Origin: Flavobacterium sp. IMCC34852
GTDB lineage: Bacteria > Bacteroidota > Bacteroidia > Flavobacteriales > Flavobacteriaceae
Length of the DNA: 64,000 nucleotides
Assembly: GCF_030643905.1 (NCBI RefSeq)
Contig: NZ_CP121446.1
Span: 2,834,001 to 2,898,000, forward strand
Direction: 5' to 3'
The notes below the pieces were generated by a model. That model saw nothing but the letters and a program-made list of their open reading frames with translations, made no database searches and was not told where the DNA came from. Shown here one piece after another: positions 8,916-18,260 of the stretch. Numbering within the stretch: the stretch's first letter is position 1; the number at the start of each line of letters is the position of its first letter. The position numbers and the translations under genes were made by a program.

Positions 8916-10592
8916 TTGAAAAAGGTACTTTTTTTTATCGGTTTACTGCTTAGTGTTGTCAATGTTGCTGTGGCACAAAAAAAAACAACTCCAATAAATA
9001 TCGAGCATGCCGATCATTTTGACATCAATCAAACCGAGATTCCTGATGCAGCTTTGCTTCGAGGCAATGTAAGGGTAAGTCATGACGGTGTCATTTTTAC
9101 TTGTAACAAAGCTTACTTCTTCCAAAAAGAAAATTACCTCAAGGCTTTTGGGGATGTCCAAATGGTACAAGGTGACACGCTTTATCTCAACAGTAAATAC
9201 GCCGAATACAATGGCGAAGTCAAACAAGCCTACGCCACGGGAAATGTTGTAATGCGTTCTCCCGAATCGACTTTGGTCACTGATACCATTAATTTTGACC
9301 GAAATACCCAAGAAGCATTTTACAATTCGTACGGCAAGATAACCAACCGCGAAAATACCCTGAAAAGTAAGTCGGGTCGTTATTATGCCAATGAAAAGAA
9401 GTTTAAATTCTTAACCGCGGTTACGATTACCAATCCGAAATACACCATCAAGTCGAATCATTTGGACTATTACACCAACTCGGGTCACTCTTATTTGTTT
9501 GGTCCGTCAACCATTACCAGTAAGGAGAATTACATTTATACCGAAAAAGGTTTTTATGATACCAAAAAGAATTTGGCCTATTTCAAACGAAAATCCTATA
9601 TCAAATACAAAGACCGCCGCATTGAAGGCGACAGTTTGTATTATGACCGAAACCGTGAATTTGCCTCGGCAACCAACAATGTAAAGATTACCGATTCTAT
9701 CAATAAAGGTTTAATCAAAGGTCATTATGCCGAAATCTACCGCAATCTGAAAACCCAAAAAGATTCGATGATGATTACCAAAAGAGCGGTGGCCATTACC
9801 TTAGTCGAAAATGATTCGATGTATGTGCACGGTAAAAAAATGCTCATCACCGGAAAACCGGGCGAAAGAATTGTACGTGCGTTTAACAATGTTCGTTTTT
9901 ACAAAACCGATATGAGTGGTAAATGTGACTCTATCCATTCCGACCAAAAAACAGGGTTGACTAAGTTGATTAAAAACCCGATCCTTTGGAATTATGAAAA
10001 CCAAATGACCGGTGATATCATGCATCTTATTGGCAACAACCAAACCGAAAAACTCGATTCGCTTAAGGTGCTCAACAATGCCTTCATCATTTCCAAAGAC
10101 ACGCTCAGCATCGGCTATAATCAGGTCAAGGGGCAAAACCTTTACGGAAAATTTGTGGACAACAAACTTCGGGAAGTTGACATTATCAAAAACACCGAAG
10201 TCATTTACTACATGCGCAATGACCAACAAGAATTGATTGGTATCAACAAAAGCGTCAGCAGTAAAATCAATATGATTTTGGATAAAAACACCATTGAAAC
10301 CATTACCAATTTTAACCAAATTGACGGCGATATTTATCCGGAAGCTGAACTGCCCGAAAATGCTCGGAAACTGCGGGGATTCATTTGGCGTGGCGAAGAA
10401 CGAATAAAATCTAAAGACGATATTTTTCCACCTGAGGAAAATGAATTAGACGCAAAAATTCAGGCTGAAAGCAAAGCCGAAAAAGCCCAAGAAAACAAAC
10501 CTTTGGAACCAAGCAAAGAAACTTTAGAGTACGACAAAAACAATCCGAAGCCTAAAACCGAACAGAGCAAAGTGAAAACTGTCACAAAATAG
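8916..10592 (+). CDS. OstA-like (LptA/LptD N-terminal type) envelope protein
   Basis: A 558-residue secreted protein with a signal peptide (1-21, ending AVAQ) and repeated OstA-like beta-strands (for example ALLRGNVRVSHDGVIFTCNK and LKAFGDVQMVQGDTLY). These are the beta-jellyroll repeats of LptA and the LptD N-terminal domain, which carry lipopolysaccharide across the periplasm. The C-terminal 60 residues are charged and Lys/Glu/Pro-rich. It is larger than E. coli LptA (185 aa) and lacks the LptD barrel, as is usual for the Bacteroidota OstA-like form. The start is TTG: it is the only codon that gives a complete signal peptide and it sits just after a consensus promoter. An aminotransferase gene follows after 20 nt. 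Confidence 0.8.
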   Translation: MKKVLFFIGLLLSVVNVAVAQKKTTPINIEHADHFDINQTEIPDAALLRGNVRVSHDGVIFTCNKAYFFQKENYLKAFGDVQMVQGDTLYLNSKYAEYNGEVKQAYATGNVVMRSPESTLVTDTINFDRNTQEAFYNSYGKITNRENTLKSKSGRYYANEKKFKFLTAVTITNPKYTIKSNHLDYYTNSGHSYLFGPSTITSKENYIYTEKGFYDTKKNLAYFKRKSYIKYKDRRIEGDSLYYDRNREFASATNNVKITDSINKGLIKGHYAEIYRNLKTQKDSMMITKRAVAITLVENDSMYVHGKKMLITGKPGERIVRAFNNVRFYKTDMSGKCDSIHSDQKTGLTKLIKNPILWNYENQMTGDIMHLIGNNQTEKLDSLKVLNNAFIISKDTLSIGYNQVKGQNLYGKFVDNKLREVDIIKNTEVIYYMRNDQQELIGINKSVSSKINMILDKNTIETITNFNQIDGDIYPEAELPENARKLRGFIWRGEERIKSKDDIFPPEENELDAKIQAESKAEKAQENKPLEPSKETLEYDKNNPKPKTEQSKVKTVTK

Positions 10593-10612
10593 AAGGCAAA
10601 AGCAGAAGGCAG

Positions 10613-11800
10613 ATGAAAGAAGATTTTCTAAAATACCAAGCGCAAACTTCTCCATATCCTCTGGGGATGGAAGTTTCACATGCGATTGGTTCTTACATTT
10701 ACGACACCAACAATAAAAAGTACCTCGACTTTGTGGCCGGCGTTTCGGCTTGTAGTTTGGGTCACCAACATCCGCGCGTAAACCAAGCGATTATTGACCA
10801 GTTGAATAAGTATTCGCATGTGATGGTTTACGGTGAGTATGCCCAACATCCGGCGGTGGCTTATTGCAAATTGCTGGTCGAAAATTTACCGCCAAGTCTT
10901 AATAAAATCTATTTGGTCAATTCAGGGACAGAAGCTTGTGAAGGCGCATTAAAGCTCGTTCGCCGCGTTACCGGCAGAAGCCAATTGATTTCGTGTCACA
11001 ACGCCTATCACGGCAATACCATGGGTTCGATGAGCGTAATGGGATTTGAGGAACGCAAGCAAATCTTCCGTCCGTTAATTCCCGACGTAGATTTCATCAC
11101 CTTTAATAACGAAGCCGATTTAGCCAAAATCACCACGAAGACTGCCGGAATTATTCTGGAGAGTATTCAAGGCGGTGCGGGTTTTATCGAACCTCAAAAT
11201 GATTTTTTGGCGAAAGTTAAAAAACGTTGTGAAGAAGTCGGTGCCTTAATGATTGTCGATGAAATCCAACCGGGTTTTGGAAGAACCGGAAAATTGTTCG
11301 GTTTCGAAAACTATAATGTTGTTCCCGACGTAGTTATTATAGGAAAAGGAATGGCGGGCGGCATGCCTGTTGGTGGTTTTATAGCCAATGAAAAGCACAT
11401 GGATTTATTGAGTCACGATCCTAAATTGGGACACATTACTACCTTTGGCGGACATCCTGTCATTGCGGCAGCCAGTTTGGCCACTTTGGAAGAAGTATTG
11501 GAAAAAGATTACGCAAAACAAGCACTACAAAAAGAAAAGATTTTCAGAGCACTTTTGGTACATCCTTTGATAGAGGAAATTCGAGGCCGAGGTTTAATGT
11601 TGGCGGCCATGACCAAAGACCCGGAAATTACCAATAAAGTGATTTTTAAATGTCAGGAAAAAGGATTGATTTTATTCTGGCTTTTATTTGAAGGTTGTGC
11701 CATCCGAATTACGCCTCCGTTAACCATCTCCGAAGAAGAAATCAGAGAAGGTTGCGCCATCATCCTCGAAGCGATGAATGAGATTCAAAATGAAGATTGA
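10613..11800 (+). CDS. Class III aminotransferase, acetylornithine/aspartate aminotransferase family
   Basis: A 395-residue PLP-dependent fold-type I enzyme. The PLP contacts expected for class III transaminases are present: SGTEACEGALKL (104-115), D216-E217 in IVDEIQPGFGRTG, and the Schiff-base lysine K245 in VVIIGKGMAGGMP. Class III members transfer amino groups from omega-amines such as acetylornithine, ornithine or 4-aminobutyrate. No arginine or GABA genes are adjacent, so the substrate stays open. The gene lies 20 nt after the OstA-like gene and is probably co-transcribed with it. A 16-nt palindrome follows the stop. Confidence 0.88.
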   Translation: MKEDFLKYQAQTSPYPLGMEVSHAIGSYIYDTNNKKYLDFVAGVSACSLGHQHPRVNQAIIDQLNKYSHVMVYGEYAQHPAVAYCKLLVENLPPSLNKIYLVNSGTEACEGALKLVRRVTGRSQLISCHNAYHGNTMGSMSVMGFEERKQIFRPLIPDVDFITFNNEADLAKITTKTAGIILESIQGGAGFIEPQNDFLAKVKKRCEEVGALMIVDEIQPGFGRTGKLFGFENYNVVPDVVIIGKGMAGGMPVGGFIANEKHMDLLSHDPKLGHITTFGGHPVIAAASLATLEEVLEKDYAKQALQKEKIFRALLVHPLIEEIRGRGLMLAAMTKDPEITNKVIFKCQEKGLILFWLLFEGCAIRITPPLTISEEEIREGCAIILEAMNEIQNED

Positions 11801-11805
11801 TATTG

Positions 11806-11821
11806 TCCCGAAATTTCGGGA
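11806..11821. repeat. Perfect 16-bp palindrome TCCCGAAATTTCGGGA
   Basis: The self-complementary 16-mer lies six bases after the aminotransferase stop and is not followed by a T-run. The same half-sites (TCCCGA, four bases, TCGGGA) occur in the purA terminator at 6262-6277. Confidence 0.6.
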
Positions 11822-11942
11822 TTGACATTGATATTATCATTGTTGAATTGTTAATTAAATTGTTTACAACAATACATCGCTTTCGAAAAAAAAGAATTGT
11901 GTTTCCCTAATTTTATTAAGGATAATTTTAAACCCTACTGTT

Positions 11943-13337
11943 ATGCACCTGGATCACGACGAAGAAGACTACAACTTATCCTTAGCGAAATTTGAATCGA
12001 TGTTGAAAACCAACAAAGTTTTATTTTTCGATTCCGAGGAGTTCGAGGAAATCATATTGCATTATCTCGACATGGGGAAAGCTAATTTGGCCAAAAAAGC
12101 CTTAAAATTAGGACTGGAACAACACCCAAGATCTACCGGATTAAAGCTGGTTCAAGTAGAAATGTTGGTGTACGACGACAAATTGGATCAGGCGGAAAAA
12201 TTATTAAACGAATTATACGCCATTGAACCAACCAACGAAGAAATTTTTATCCAAAAAGCCAATATTTATTCTAAAAGAGACGACCACGAAAAAGCCGTTG
12301 AGTTTCTGCAAACCGCTTTGTTATATACAGAAGATTATGCCGATGTATACAACTTAATCGGAATGGAATATCTTTTTATGGACAATTTAGAATTGGCCAA
12401 AGAAAACTTTATCAAATGTTTGGAAGAAGATTTCGAAGACCAATCTGCCTTATATAATGTAGTATATTGCTTTGAGTTTTTAGACCAAAATTTAGAAGCC
12501 ATTGAATACCTCAAAACTTACATCGACCGAAATCCCTACAGCGAAATCGCTTGGCACCAATCAGGGCGTTTGTATTATGGTGTTAAAGATTATGAAAATG
12601 CGGTTCGTTCTTTTGAATTTGCAACCTACATAGACGATGAATTCATTGGCGCTTTCATGGAAAAAGGAAAAGCACTCGAACGTTTAAAAAGACACGAAGA
12701 CGCAATCGAGAGTTACAATCGCACCATCGAATTAGACGACCCGACTTCCTATGCGTTGTTGCGCATTGGGAAATGTTATGAAAAACTGGGCAACAAAGTA
12801 GAAGCCTTAAAATACTTTAACAAAACCGTACACGAAGATCCGCTTTTAGACAAAGGTTGGATTGCGATTACCGATTTTTATGTACGCCAAAAAAACTTCC
12901 AAAAAGCATTATTCTATGTTAATAAAGCTTTGGCTATCGATGACCAAAATCGTTTGTACTGGAAGCGTTATGCTACCATCAACAAAGCGATGAGTTTATT
13001 TGAGGAAGCAGAATTCGGATACAGAAAAGCCGTAGAAAACGGCGATTATCAACTAGACACTTGGCTTTTTTGGGTAGACATGATGCAAAATATGGGCGAA
13101 ATCAATAATGCGATTCTAACCTTAATACAAGCGGCAGAATATTTCCCGGAAGAATGCGAAATCGAATACCGTTTGGCCGGTTTACACTTATCCTTAAACG
13201 AAGAAGAAAAAGGAAATTTTCACTTGAGCAACGGTTTGCGATTGAACGCCAAACACAATACTATTTTAGAAGAATTGTTTCCAATGGTTTGGGAAAGACA
13301 ATCTGTTCAGGATTATATTGCGAAACATATAAAATAA
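11943..13337 (+). CDS. Tetratricopeptide repeat protein
   Basis: A 464-residue acidic protein made almost wholly of TPR helices. Repeats are visible as patterns such as EEIFIQKANIYSKRDDHEKA, SEIAWHQSGRLYYGVKDYEN and SYALLRIGKCYEKLGNKVEA, each about 34 residues. No signal peptide or membrane segment is present, so it is a cytoplasmic scaffold of unknown partners. It ends one base before the TonB-like gene, which points to co-transcription through aroE and rlmH. Confidence 0.85.
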   Translation: MHLDHDEEDYNLSLAKFESMLKTNKVLFFDSEEFEEIILHYLDMGKANLAKKALKLGLEQHPRSTGLKLVQVEMLVYDDKLDQAEKLLNELYAIEPTNEEIFIQKANIYSKRDDHEKAVEFLQTALLYTEDYADVYNLIGMEYLFMDNLELAKENFIKCLEEDFEDQSALYNVVYCFEFLDQNLEAIEYLKTYIDRNPYSEIAWHQSGRLYYGVKDYENAVRSFEFATYIDDEFIGAFMEKGKALERLKRHEDAIESYNRTIELDDPTSYALLRIGKCYEKLGNKVEALKYFNKTVHEDPLLDKGWIAITDFYVRQKNFQKALFYVNKALAIDDQNRLYWKRYATINKAMSLFEEAEFGYRKAVENGDYQLDTWLFWVDMMQNMGEINNAILTLIQAAEYFPEECEIEYRLAGLHLSLNEEEKGNFHLSNGLRLNAKHNTILEELFPMVWERQSVQDYIAKHIK

Positions 13338-13338
13338 A

Positions 13339-13767
13339 ATGAAAAATCTTTATTTGTTTTTTGTTTTATTCTCAACCATTTTTTCTTTTGGCCAAACAAA
13401 AAAAACAGCTGTTAAACTATCCGTTTCAAAAAACGATACTTTAATTTACAATTACAACACCGTTCAAGTCAAGCCCGAATTTCCCGGAGCCGGAAATGAA
13501 AGCATGTATTTTTTTTTCAAAAAGAATTTTGTCACACCACAAGAACTGATAGAAAGTAAAACAACCAAAAAGATATTTGTGACGTTTGTGGTTGAAAAGG
13601 ACGGTTCATTAAGCAATATAAAAATACTCCGAGGCCTTAGCCCTGATGCGGATAAAGAAACCATAAGGGTTTTAAAAGCAATGCCCAAATGGCTACCGGC
13701 CGAACAAGACGGTTATCACGTAAGATGTCTTTATGCTGTACCATTTTCAATACCTCTAGATGACTAA
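13339..13767 (+). CDS. TonB C-terminal domain (energy transducer-like) small secreted protein
   Basis: A 142-residue protein with a signal peptide (1-19, ending SFGQ) and a TonB C-terminal-like domain (about 45-140). The domain shows the usual order: a KPEFPG entry, the strand KIFVTFVVEKDGSLSNIKIL, a helix with ADKETIRVLKAMPKW and a final strand. It lacks the proline-rich linker and transmembrane anchor of true TonB, as many Bacteroidota TonB-like periplasmic proteins do. It probably does not energise transport itself. Its last 8 nt overlap the start of aroE. Confidence 0.75.
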   Translation: MKNLYLFFVLFSTIFSFGQTKKTAVKLSVSKNDTLIYNYNTVQVKPEFPGAGNESMYFFFKKNFVTPQELIESKTTKKIFVTFVVEKDGSLSNIKILRGLSPDADKETIRVLKAMPKWLPAEQDGYHVRCLYAVPFSIPLDD

Positions 13768-14497
13768 CAAATTTGGCCTAATCGGGAAAAACATTTCCTA
13801 TTCGTTTTCTAAAAAGTACTTTACCGAAAAGTTTGCTTTGGGCAATTTAACGGATTGTTCCTATGAAAATTTTGACCTGCAATCTATTGAAGAATTCCCA
13901 ACATTGATTGCTCAAAATTCTGATTTAAAAGGTTTAAATGTTACTATTCCGTACAAAGAAACGGTAATCCCTTATTTGAGTAAATTATCAAAAACGGCGG
14001 TTCAAATTGGTGCCGTAAATGTGATTCGTTTTACTAAAAAAGGTAAACTCAAAGGTTACAATTCCGATTATTACGGTTTTATGAAATCTTTGGAACCACT
14101 ACTCCAACCGTATCACCAAAAAGCATTAATCCTTGGAACCGGCGGCGCGGCTAAGGCAGTGGCTTTTGCGTTAGACCAACTCGGAATTCTATATACTTAT
14201 GTATCCCGCGAAGCTAAAGAAGGCATGATTGATTATGATAGAATCAACGCCACGACTTTCGACAATTACCATATTATTATCAATTGCACACCTTTGGGCA
14301 CAAGCCCTGATATCAAAGCCTTTCCGCCTATTCCGTATCACTTTTTTAGCGAAAAACACATTGCTTTCGACTTGATTTACAATCCCGAAGAAACGCAGTT
14401 TATGAAAAAGGCAAAAAAGAACGGTGCGATTACCAAAAATGGTTACGAAATGTTAGTTTTGCAAGCCGAGAAAGCTTGGAAAATTTGGAATAAATAA
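13760..14497 (+). CDS. aroE: Shikimate dehydrogenase
   Basis: A 245-residue AroE that reduces 3-dehydroshikimate to shikimate with NADPH in aromatic amino acid synthesis. The substrate-binding N-terminal domain has SYSFSKKYF (13-21) and catalytic K66 in NVTIPYKE, with D103 in YNSDY. The NADP-binding glycine loop is GTGGAAKA (126-133). The C-terminal GYEMLVLQAEKAWKIW is the family's closing helix. It is slightly shorter than the E. coli enzyme (272 aa), as in other Bacteroidota. Start and end are tightly packed: 8 nt overlap upstream and 6 nt to rlmH. Confidence 0.95.
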   Translation: MTNKFGLIGKNISYSFSKKYFTEKFALGNLTDCSYENFDLQSIEEFPTLIAQNSDLKGLNVTIPYKETVIPYLSKLSKTAVQIGAVNVIRFTKKGKLKGYNSDYYGFMKSLEPLLQPYHQKALILGTGGAAKAVAFALDQLGILYTYVSREAKEGMIDYDRINATTFDNYHIIINCTPLGTSPDIKAFPPIPYHFFSEKHIAFDLIYNPEETQFMKKAKKNGAITKNGYEMLVLQAEKAWKIWNK

Positions 14498-14503
14498 ACA
14501 GCC

Positions 14504-14977
14504 ATGAACATCAAACTAATCGCCATTGGCAAAACCGATAACAAAGCGTTGCAAACGCTGATTGACGATTATACCAAGCGTTTGTCGTTTTACATCAAGT
14601 TTGATTTAGACATTATTCCCGATATCAAAAACGTCAAAAACCTTTCGGAAGCGCAGCAAAAAGAGAAAGAAGGCGAATTGATTTTGGCCAAACTTACGCC
14701 AACCGACCAATTGATTTTATTAGATGAAAATGGTTCAACATTCTCTAGTGTTGGTTTCTCCGATTATTTGCAAAAGAAAATGAATTCAGGCGTGAAGACT
14801 TTGGTTTTTGTCATTGGCGGACCTTATGGTTTTAGTGCCGAAGTTTACAAAAAAGCGCAAGGTAAAGTCTCGCTTTCCGAGATGACTTTCTCACACCAAA
14901 TGGTTAGATTATTCTTTATTGAACAATTATATCGCGGGTTTACTATTTTGCGAAACGAACCTTATCATCATCAATAA
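14504..14977 (+). CDS. rlmH: 23S rRNA (pseudouridine-1915-N3)-methyltransferase RlmH
   Basis: A 157-residue SPOUT methyltransferase of standard length (155 in E. coli). It methylates pseudouridine 1915 in helix 69 of 23S rRNA on the assembled ribosome. SAM-binding knot residues are in VFVIGGPYGFS, and the C-terminal signature SLSEMTFSHQMVRLFFIEQL with YHHQ at the very end is complete. It closes the TPR/TonB/aroE/rlmH run. Confidence 0.95.
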   Translation: MNIKLIAIGKTDNKALQTLIDDYTKRLSFYIKFDLDIIPDIKNVKNLSEAQQKEKEGELILAKLTPTDQLILLDENGSTFSSVGFSDYLQKKMNSGVKTLVFVIGGPYGFSAEVYKKAQGKVSLSEMTFSHQMVRLFFIEQLYRGFTILRNEPYHHQ

Positions 14978-15010
14978 TTAGTGTTCAGTAATCAGTTGGG
15001 AGTGATTAGT

Positions 15011-15640
15011 TTAATAGATGTATTCTCGTTTGCTATTTATTGAAACCCCTTTTTGAGTGATTACTAAGTTTTTCAAGAAGAGTTTGTACTCGATGTACTT
15101 CCCGAAAGACATGCCTTTATCAAAGGAGAAATAGATTCTGGAATTCGGCATTTTATTGATAAACTCTTGCAATTGATTCTTGGAGAATACCAGTTCGTTG
15201 TAATGAACCAAATCGTTACGGTCTAAGTGAAAATACTTGATGTTAAAATCGGGTTTCTCTAACTTGTAATGGATTTTGGTAAACGGCATAAAGGCCAAGT
15301 TCTTTTTCACCGTATCGGTATAAGTAAAATAGTTTTCCGAAACGGCGCTTTTGTGAGCGCTTTTGTCTTTTTTGGTTTGCAACTTTTTGATTTCTAAAAT
15401 CACTTTGCGCAACGGTAATCTTTTATCAATATTGAACAACCAATTGGTAGAACTGATTGAATTATTTCGGTTGACATCAACAATAGTATCTTTTTCTTCC
15501 AATTTAAAAAAGAAATAAATCGGTGAATGGTCATTGACTTCGGCAACTACAGTTTCTTGGGCAACAGGTAATAAAACTTCTTTATCGTCTCCGCAAGAAA
15601 TCATTAGCATTGAAACTAAAAGGAAAGCAAACTTTTTCAT
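15011..15640 (-). CDS. Hypothetical lipoprotein
   Basis: A 209-residue protein with a lipoprotein signal: MKKFAFLLVSMLMISCGDD, Cys at 16 followed by GDD, a tail commonly seen in Bacteroidota lipoproteins. The mature part is Lys-rich, with no repeat and no motif I recognise. Its start codon shares one base with the folP stop (TAATG on the minus strand), so translation is coupled to folP. Function unknown; probably membrane-anchored outside the cytoplasm. Confidence 0.75.
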   Translation of the reverse strand: MKKFAFLLVSMLMISCGDDKEVLLPVAQETVVAEVNDHSPIYFFFKLEEKDTIVDVNRNNSISSTNWLFNIDKRLPLRKVILEIKKLQTKKDKSAHKSAVSENYFTYTDTVKKNLAFMPFTKIHYKLEKPDFNIKYFHLDRNDLVHYNELVFSKNQLQEFINKMPNSRIYFSFDKGMSFGKYIEYKLFLKNLVITQKGVSINSKREYIY

Positions 15641-16473
15641 TACTGTAATTTGGGGTTTAAATTATGGCACAAATTTACACATTCAACCGCTTCCTTAACA
15701 TCATGTACTCTTAAAATATTACTGCCTTTTTGTAAAGCGATAGTATTTAAAACCGTTGTGCCGTTGAGTGCCAATTCAGCAGAAGTTCCCAATGTTTTGT
15801 AAATCATGGATTTTCGAGAAAGACCAACCAGAATTGGTAGTTCCAATATTTGAAACAACTCCAAATGATTCAGAACTTCAAAATTCTGTTCCAAGGTTTT
15901 GGCAAAGCCGAATCCGGGATCGATAATTAAATCGTTGATGCCCAAACTTCTTGCCTGAGCTACTTTTTCAGAGAAATAGAATAACATTTCTTTGGAGATA
16001 TTTTCATACTGTGTCAAACTTTGCATCGTTTGCGGATTGCCTTTCATGTGCATCATAATATAAGGCACTTGCAATTCGGCAACCGTTTTCATCATATGCT
16101 CGTCTAAACTTCCCGCAGCGATATCATTGATGATAGAAGCGCCGTTTTCAACAGCAGCTTTAGCCACATTGGCCCGAAAAGTATCGACAGAAATTAAAGT
16201 TTCCGGAAAATGATTTAATACCGATTTTACTATGGGAATCAATCTTGTAATTTCTTCTTCCTCATCAACAAACTCCGCACTTTGTTTGCTGGAATAAGCG
16301 CCAATATCGATAAAAGTCGCGCCCTCAGTCAGCATTTTTTCGACTTGCAAAAGTATGCTTTTCTCCTCGGCATATTTTCCGCCGTCGTAGAAAGAATTGG
16401 GTGTGACATTCAATATACCCATCACTTTGGGCAAAGTCAAATCAATAAGTGTACCGCGACAATTTATAGTCAT
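15640..16473 (-). CDS. folP: Dihydropteroate synthase
   Basis: A 277-residue TIM-barrel enzyme that condenses 4-aminobenzoate with 6-hydroxymethyl-7,8-dihydropterin diphosphate in folate synthesis. Signature segments are MGILNVTPNSFYDGG (18-32), FIDIGAYSSKQ (54-64) and the pterin-site helix region DLIIDPGFGFAKT. The C-terminal RVHDVKEA motif is present. It is the target family of sulfonamides; no resistance mutation is inferred. It is transcribed divergently from the DUF1599 gene and coupled to a downstream lipoprotein gene. Confidence 0.96.
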   Translation of the reverse strand: MTINCRGTLIDLTLPKVMGILNVTPNSFYDGGKYAEEKSILLQVEKMLTEGATFIDIGAYSSKQSAEFVDEEEEITRLIPIVKSVLNHFPETLISVDTFRANVAKAAVENGASIINDIAAGSLDEHMMKTVAELQVPYIMMHMKGNPQTMQSLTQYENISKEMLFYFSEKVAQARSLGINDLIIDPGFGFAKTLEQNFEVLNHLELFQILELPILVGLSRKSMIYKTLGTSAELALNGTTVLNTIALQKGSNILRVHDVKEAVECVNLCHNLNPKLQ

Positions 16474-16506
16474 TTGTAAATTAAGTTAGTTCTAAGATTT
16501 AGTCCT

Positions 16507-16536
16507 TTGTACTTCGATCTTTATTCTTTACTTTTG
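16507..16536 (+). promoter_or_regulatory. Promoter of the DUF1599/DoxX run
   Basis: TTG (16507-16509), 19 bases and TACTTTTG (16529-16536) match the consensus. Transcription should start near 16543, so the in-frame TTG at 16544 would be at the very 5' end and the ATG at 16565 is the better start. Confidence 0.6.
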
Positions 16537-16564
16537 GGAAAATTTGATACAAAGATACACTGAA

Positions 16565-17107
16565 ATGAGTAATACTTCTCAAGAATATGACAAGGTTATC
16601 GCCATTTGCCGACAACTGTACATCAATAAAATGAAAGACTACGGAAGTGCTTGGAGAATCTTGAGATTGCCTTCCTTAACCGACCAAATATTCATTAAAG
16701 CGCAACGCATCAGAAGTCTGCAACAAAATGATGTTCGCAAAGTAGACGAAGACGAAACCGGAGAGTTTATAGGAATCATTAACTATTCGATTATGGCTTT
16801 AATCCAATTGGATTTAGGCGTAGTAGAACAACCGGATTTGGATGTGGCCAAAGCTACAGAATTGTATGATGCCAAAGTTTCCTTAACCAAATCATTAATG
16901 GAAGCCAAAAATCATGATTACGGTGAAGCTTGGCGCGACATGCGAGTGAGTTCACTAACCGACTTGATTTTACAAAAGTTACTTCGCGTAAAGCAAATTG
17001 AAGACAATCAAGGAAAAACAATCGTTTCCGAAGGTATAGATGCCAATTATCAAGACATGATTAATTACTCGGTTTTTGCTTTAATTCTTATGAAATTCGG
17101 ACAATAA
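16565..17107 (+). CDS. DUF1599 domain protein
   Basis: About 180 residues from the ATG, containing the same motif twice: DYGSAWRILRLPSLTDQI in the first half and DYGEAWRDMRVSSLTDLI in the second. This duplicated arrangement is characteristic of the Bacteroidota DUF1599 family. The protein is cytoplasmic, with no signal or membrane segment; the function is unknown. A TTG seven codons upstream (16544) would extend it but lies at the predicted transcription start. It heads a run with a DoxX/thioredoxin gene 11 nt downstream. Confidence 0.8.
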   Translation: MSNTSQEYDKVIAICRQLYINKMKDYGSAWRILRLPSLTDQIFIKAQRIRSLQQNDVRKVDEDETGEFIGIINYSIMALIQLDLGVVEQPDLDVAKATELYDAKVSLTKSLMEAKNHDYGEAWRDMRVSSLTDLILQKLLRVKQIEDNQGKTIVSEGIDANYQDMINYSVFALILMKFGQ

Positions 17108-17118
17108 AAAATTGCTAT

Positions 17119-18210
17119 ATGAACACCTCTAAAAATAACATCGCTTGGGGAATTCGAATTATAATTTCATTCCTGTTCTTGCTTTCGGCTGTGGCCAAAT
17201 TATATCCGTCACCTTACTTTGCTATTTCAACCTTTGAAGTTAAACAATTGTATCCAATGGGATTTTCGGAAGGATTTGCGCCTTATTTTTCCCGAGTTTT
17301 GATCGGAATTGAATTGGCTTTAGGTTTTTTAATTTTACAAAAAAACTTCTTGCGCAGCATAATCATTCCGGCTACCATATTGCTTTTGGCTGTTTTCACC
17401 ACGCATTTAACGATTGAAACCATTCAAAACGGCGGAAATTCAGGAAACTGTGGTTGTTTTGGCAGTTTGTTACCCATGACTCCGATTGAAGCGATTCTCA
17501 AAAACGTAGCCGCAATGGCTTTGTTGGTTTGGTTGTTCATTATTATGCCGAAAGCCAACGAAAAAAGAGATAATTTTTGGCTATTGACCAGTGTAACTTT
17601 GGCTTCGGTTTTAGCCTTATTTATGTTGGCACCTATCCAACCCATTGAGAGTAGTTTTACTGTTACAACTCCGGAAGAAACCTTAACAGACACAATTTCG
17701 GAGACCAATATTGACACCCTAAAAACTACGATTGTAAAAGACACCGTAAAAAAAGTAGAAGAAATAGCCAAAGAAGTAGTCAAAACAGAACCTACTGAAC
17801 CGGCCAAACACAAATCGGGCTATGCGCAATATTTTCCTAGTATTGACAAGGGTCGAAAAACACTTTGCTTCTTTGTTCCCGGTTGTGACCATTGTCGTGA
17901 TGCCGCAAAGGAACTAACGGAATTAAGAAAAACAACCAAAGATTTCCCTGAAATATCAATCATTTTCATGAACGAAGAAGCCGATTTGATTCCGGCATTT
18001 TTCAAGTACGCCGGAGCTGATTATCCTTATAAAATTATTGAAGTTATTCCTTTCTGGAAAGTATTAGGCTCAGGCAAAGATACTCCGGGGGTTAAGTATT
18101 TATGGAACGGAAATGAGTACAAATACTATTGGGGTATTACGGAGAATAAATTTGTGCTTTCAGATTTTGAAAAATTAATCAACAAACCCTATTCAGAGTT
18201 AAAAAAATAA
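17119..18210 (+). CDS. BT_3928-type DoxX/MauE membrane protein with C-terminal thioredoxin-like domain
   Basis: A 363-residue inner-membrane protein. Four to five hydrophobic segments (about 10-28, 58-75, 80-97, 126-143, 154-172) form a DoxX/MauE-like domain with a C111-G-C113 pair in GNCGCFGSLLP. A Thr/Lys/Glu-rich linker (180-235) leads to a thioredoxin-like region with C256-D-H-C259 in FFVPGCDHCRD. The fusion suggests electrons passing through the membrane to a periplasmic dithiol partner, as in MauE/CcdA systems; the partner is unknown. The TlpA-like gene downstream is a plausible one. Confidence 0.8.
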   Translation: MNTSKNNIAWGIRIIISFLFLLSAVAKLYPSPYFAISTFEVKQLYPMGFSEGFAPYFSRVLIGIELALGFLILQKNFLRSIIIPATILLLAVFTTHLTIETIQNGGNSGNCGCFGSLLPMTPIEAILKNVAAMALLVWLFIIMPKANEKRDNFWLLTSVTLASVLALFMLAPIQPIESSFTVTTPEETLTDTISETNIDTLKTTIVKDTVKKVEEIAKEVVKTEPTEPAKHKSGYAQYFPSIDKGRKTLCFFVPGCDHCRDAAKELTELRKTTKDFPEISIIFMNEEADLIPAFFKYAGADYPYKIIEVIPFWKVLGSGKDTPGVKYLWNGNEYKYYWGITENKFVLSDFEKLINKPYSELKK

Positions 18211-18260
18211 ATGAAACTTATATTTCTTTTTCTTATTTTTAAAGACTAAAAAAGATTTTT

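Noticed and set aside
9801..10319. 172-codon ORF on the minus strand inside the OstA-like gene
   Set aside because: It lies wholly within a well-supported gene with a promoter and signal peptide, and its translation shows no family pattern.
16544..16564. TTG start for the DUF1599 gene
   Set aside because: It lies at the predicted transcription start of a consensus promoter; the ATG at 16565 leaves a normal short leader.
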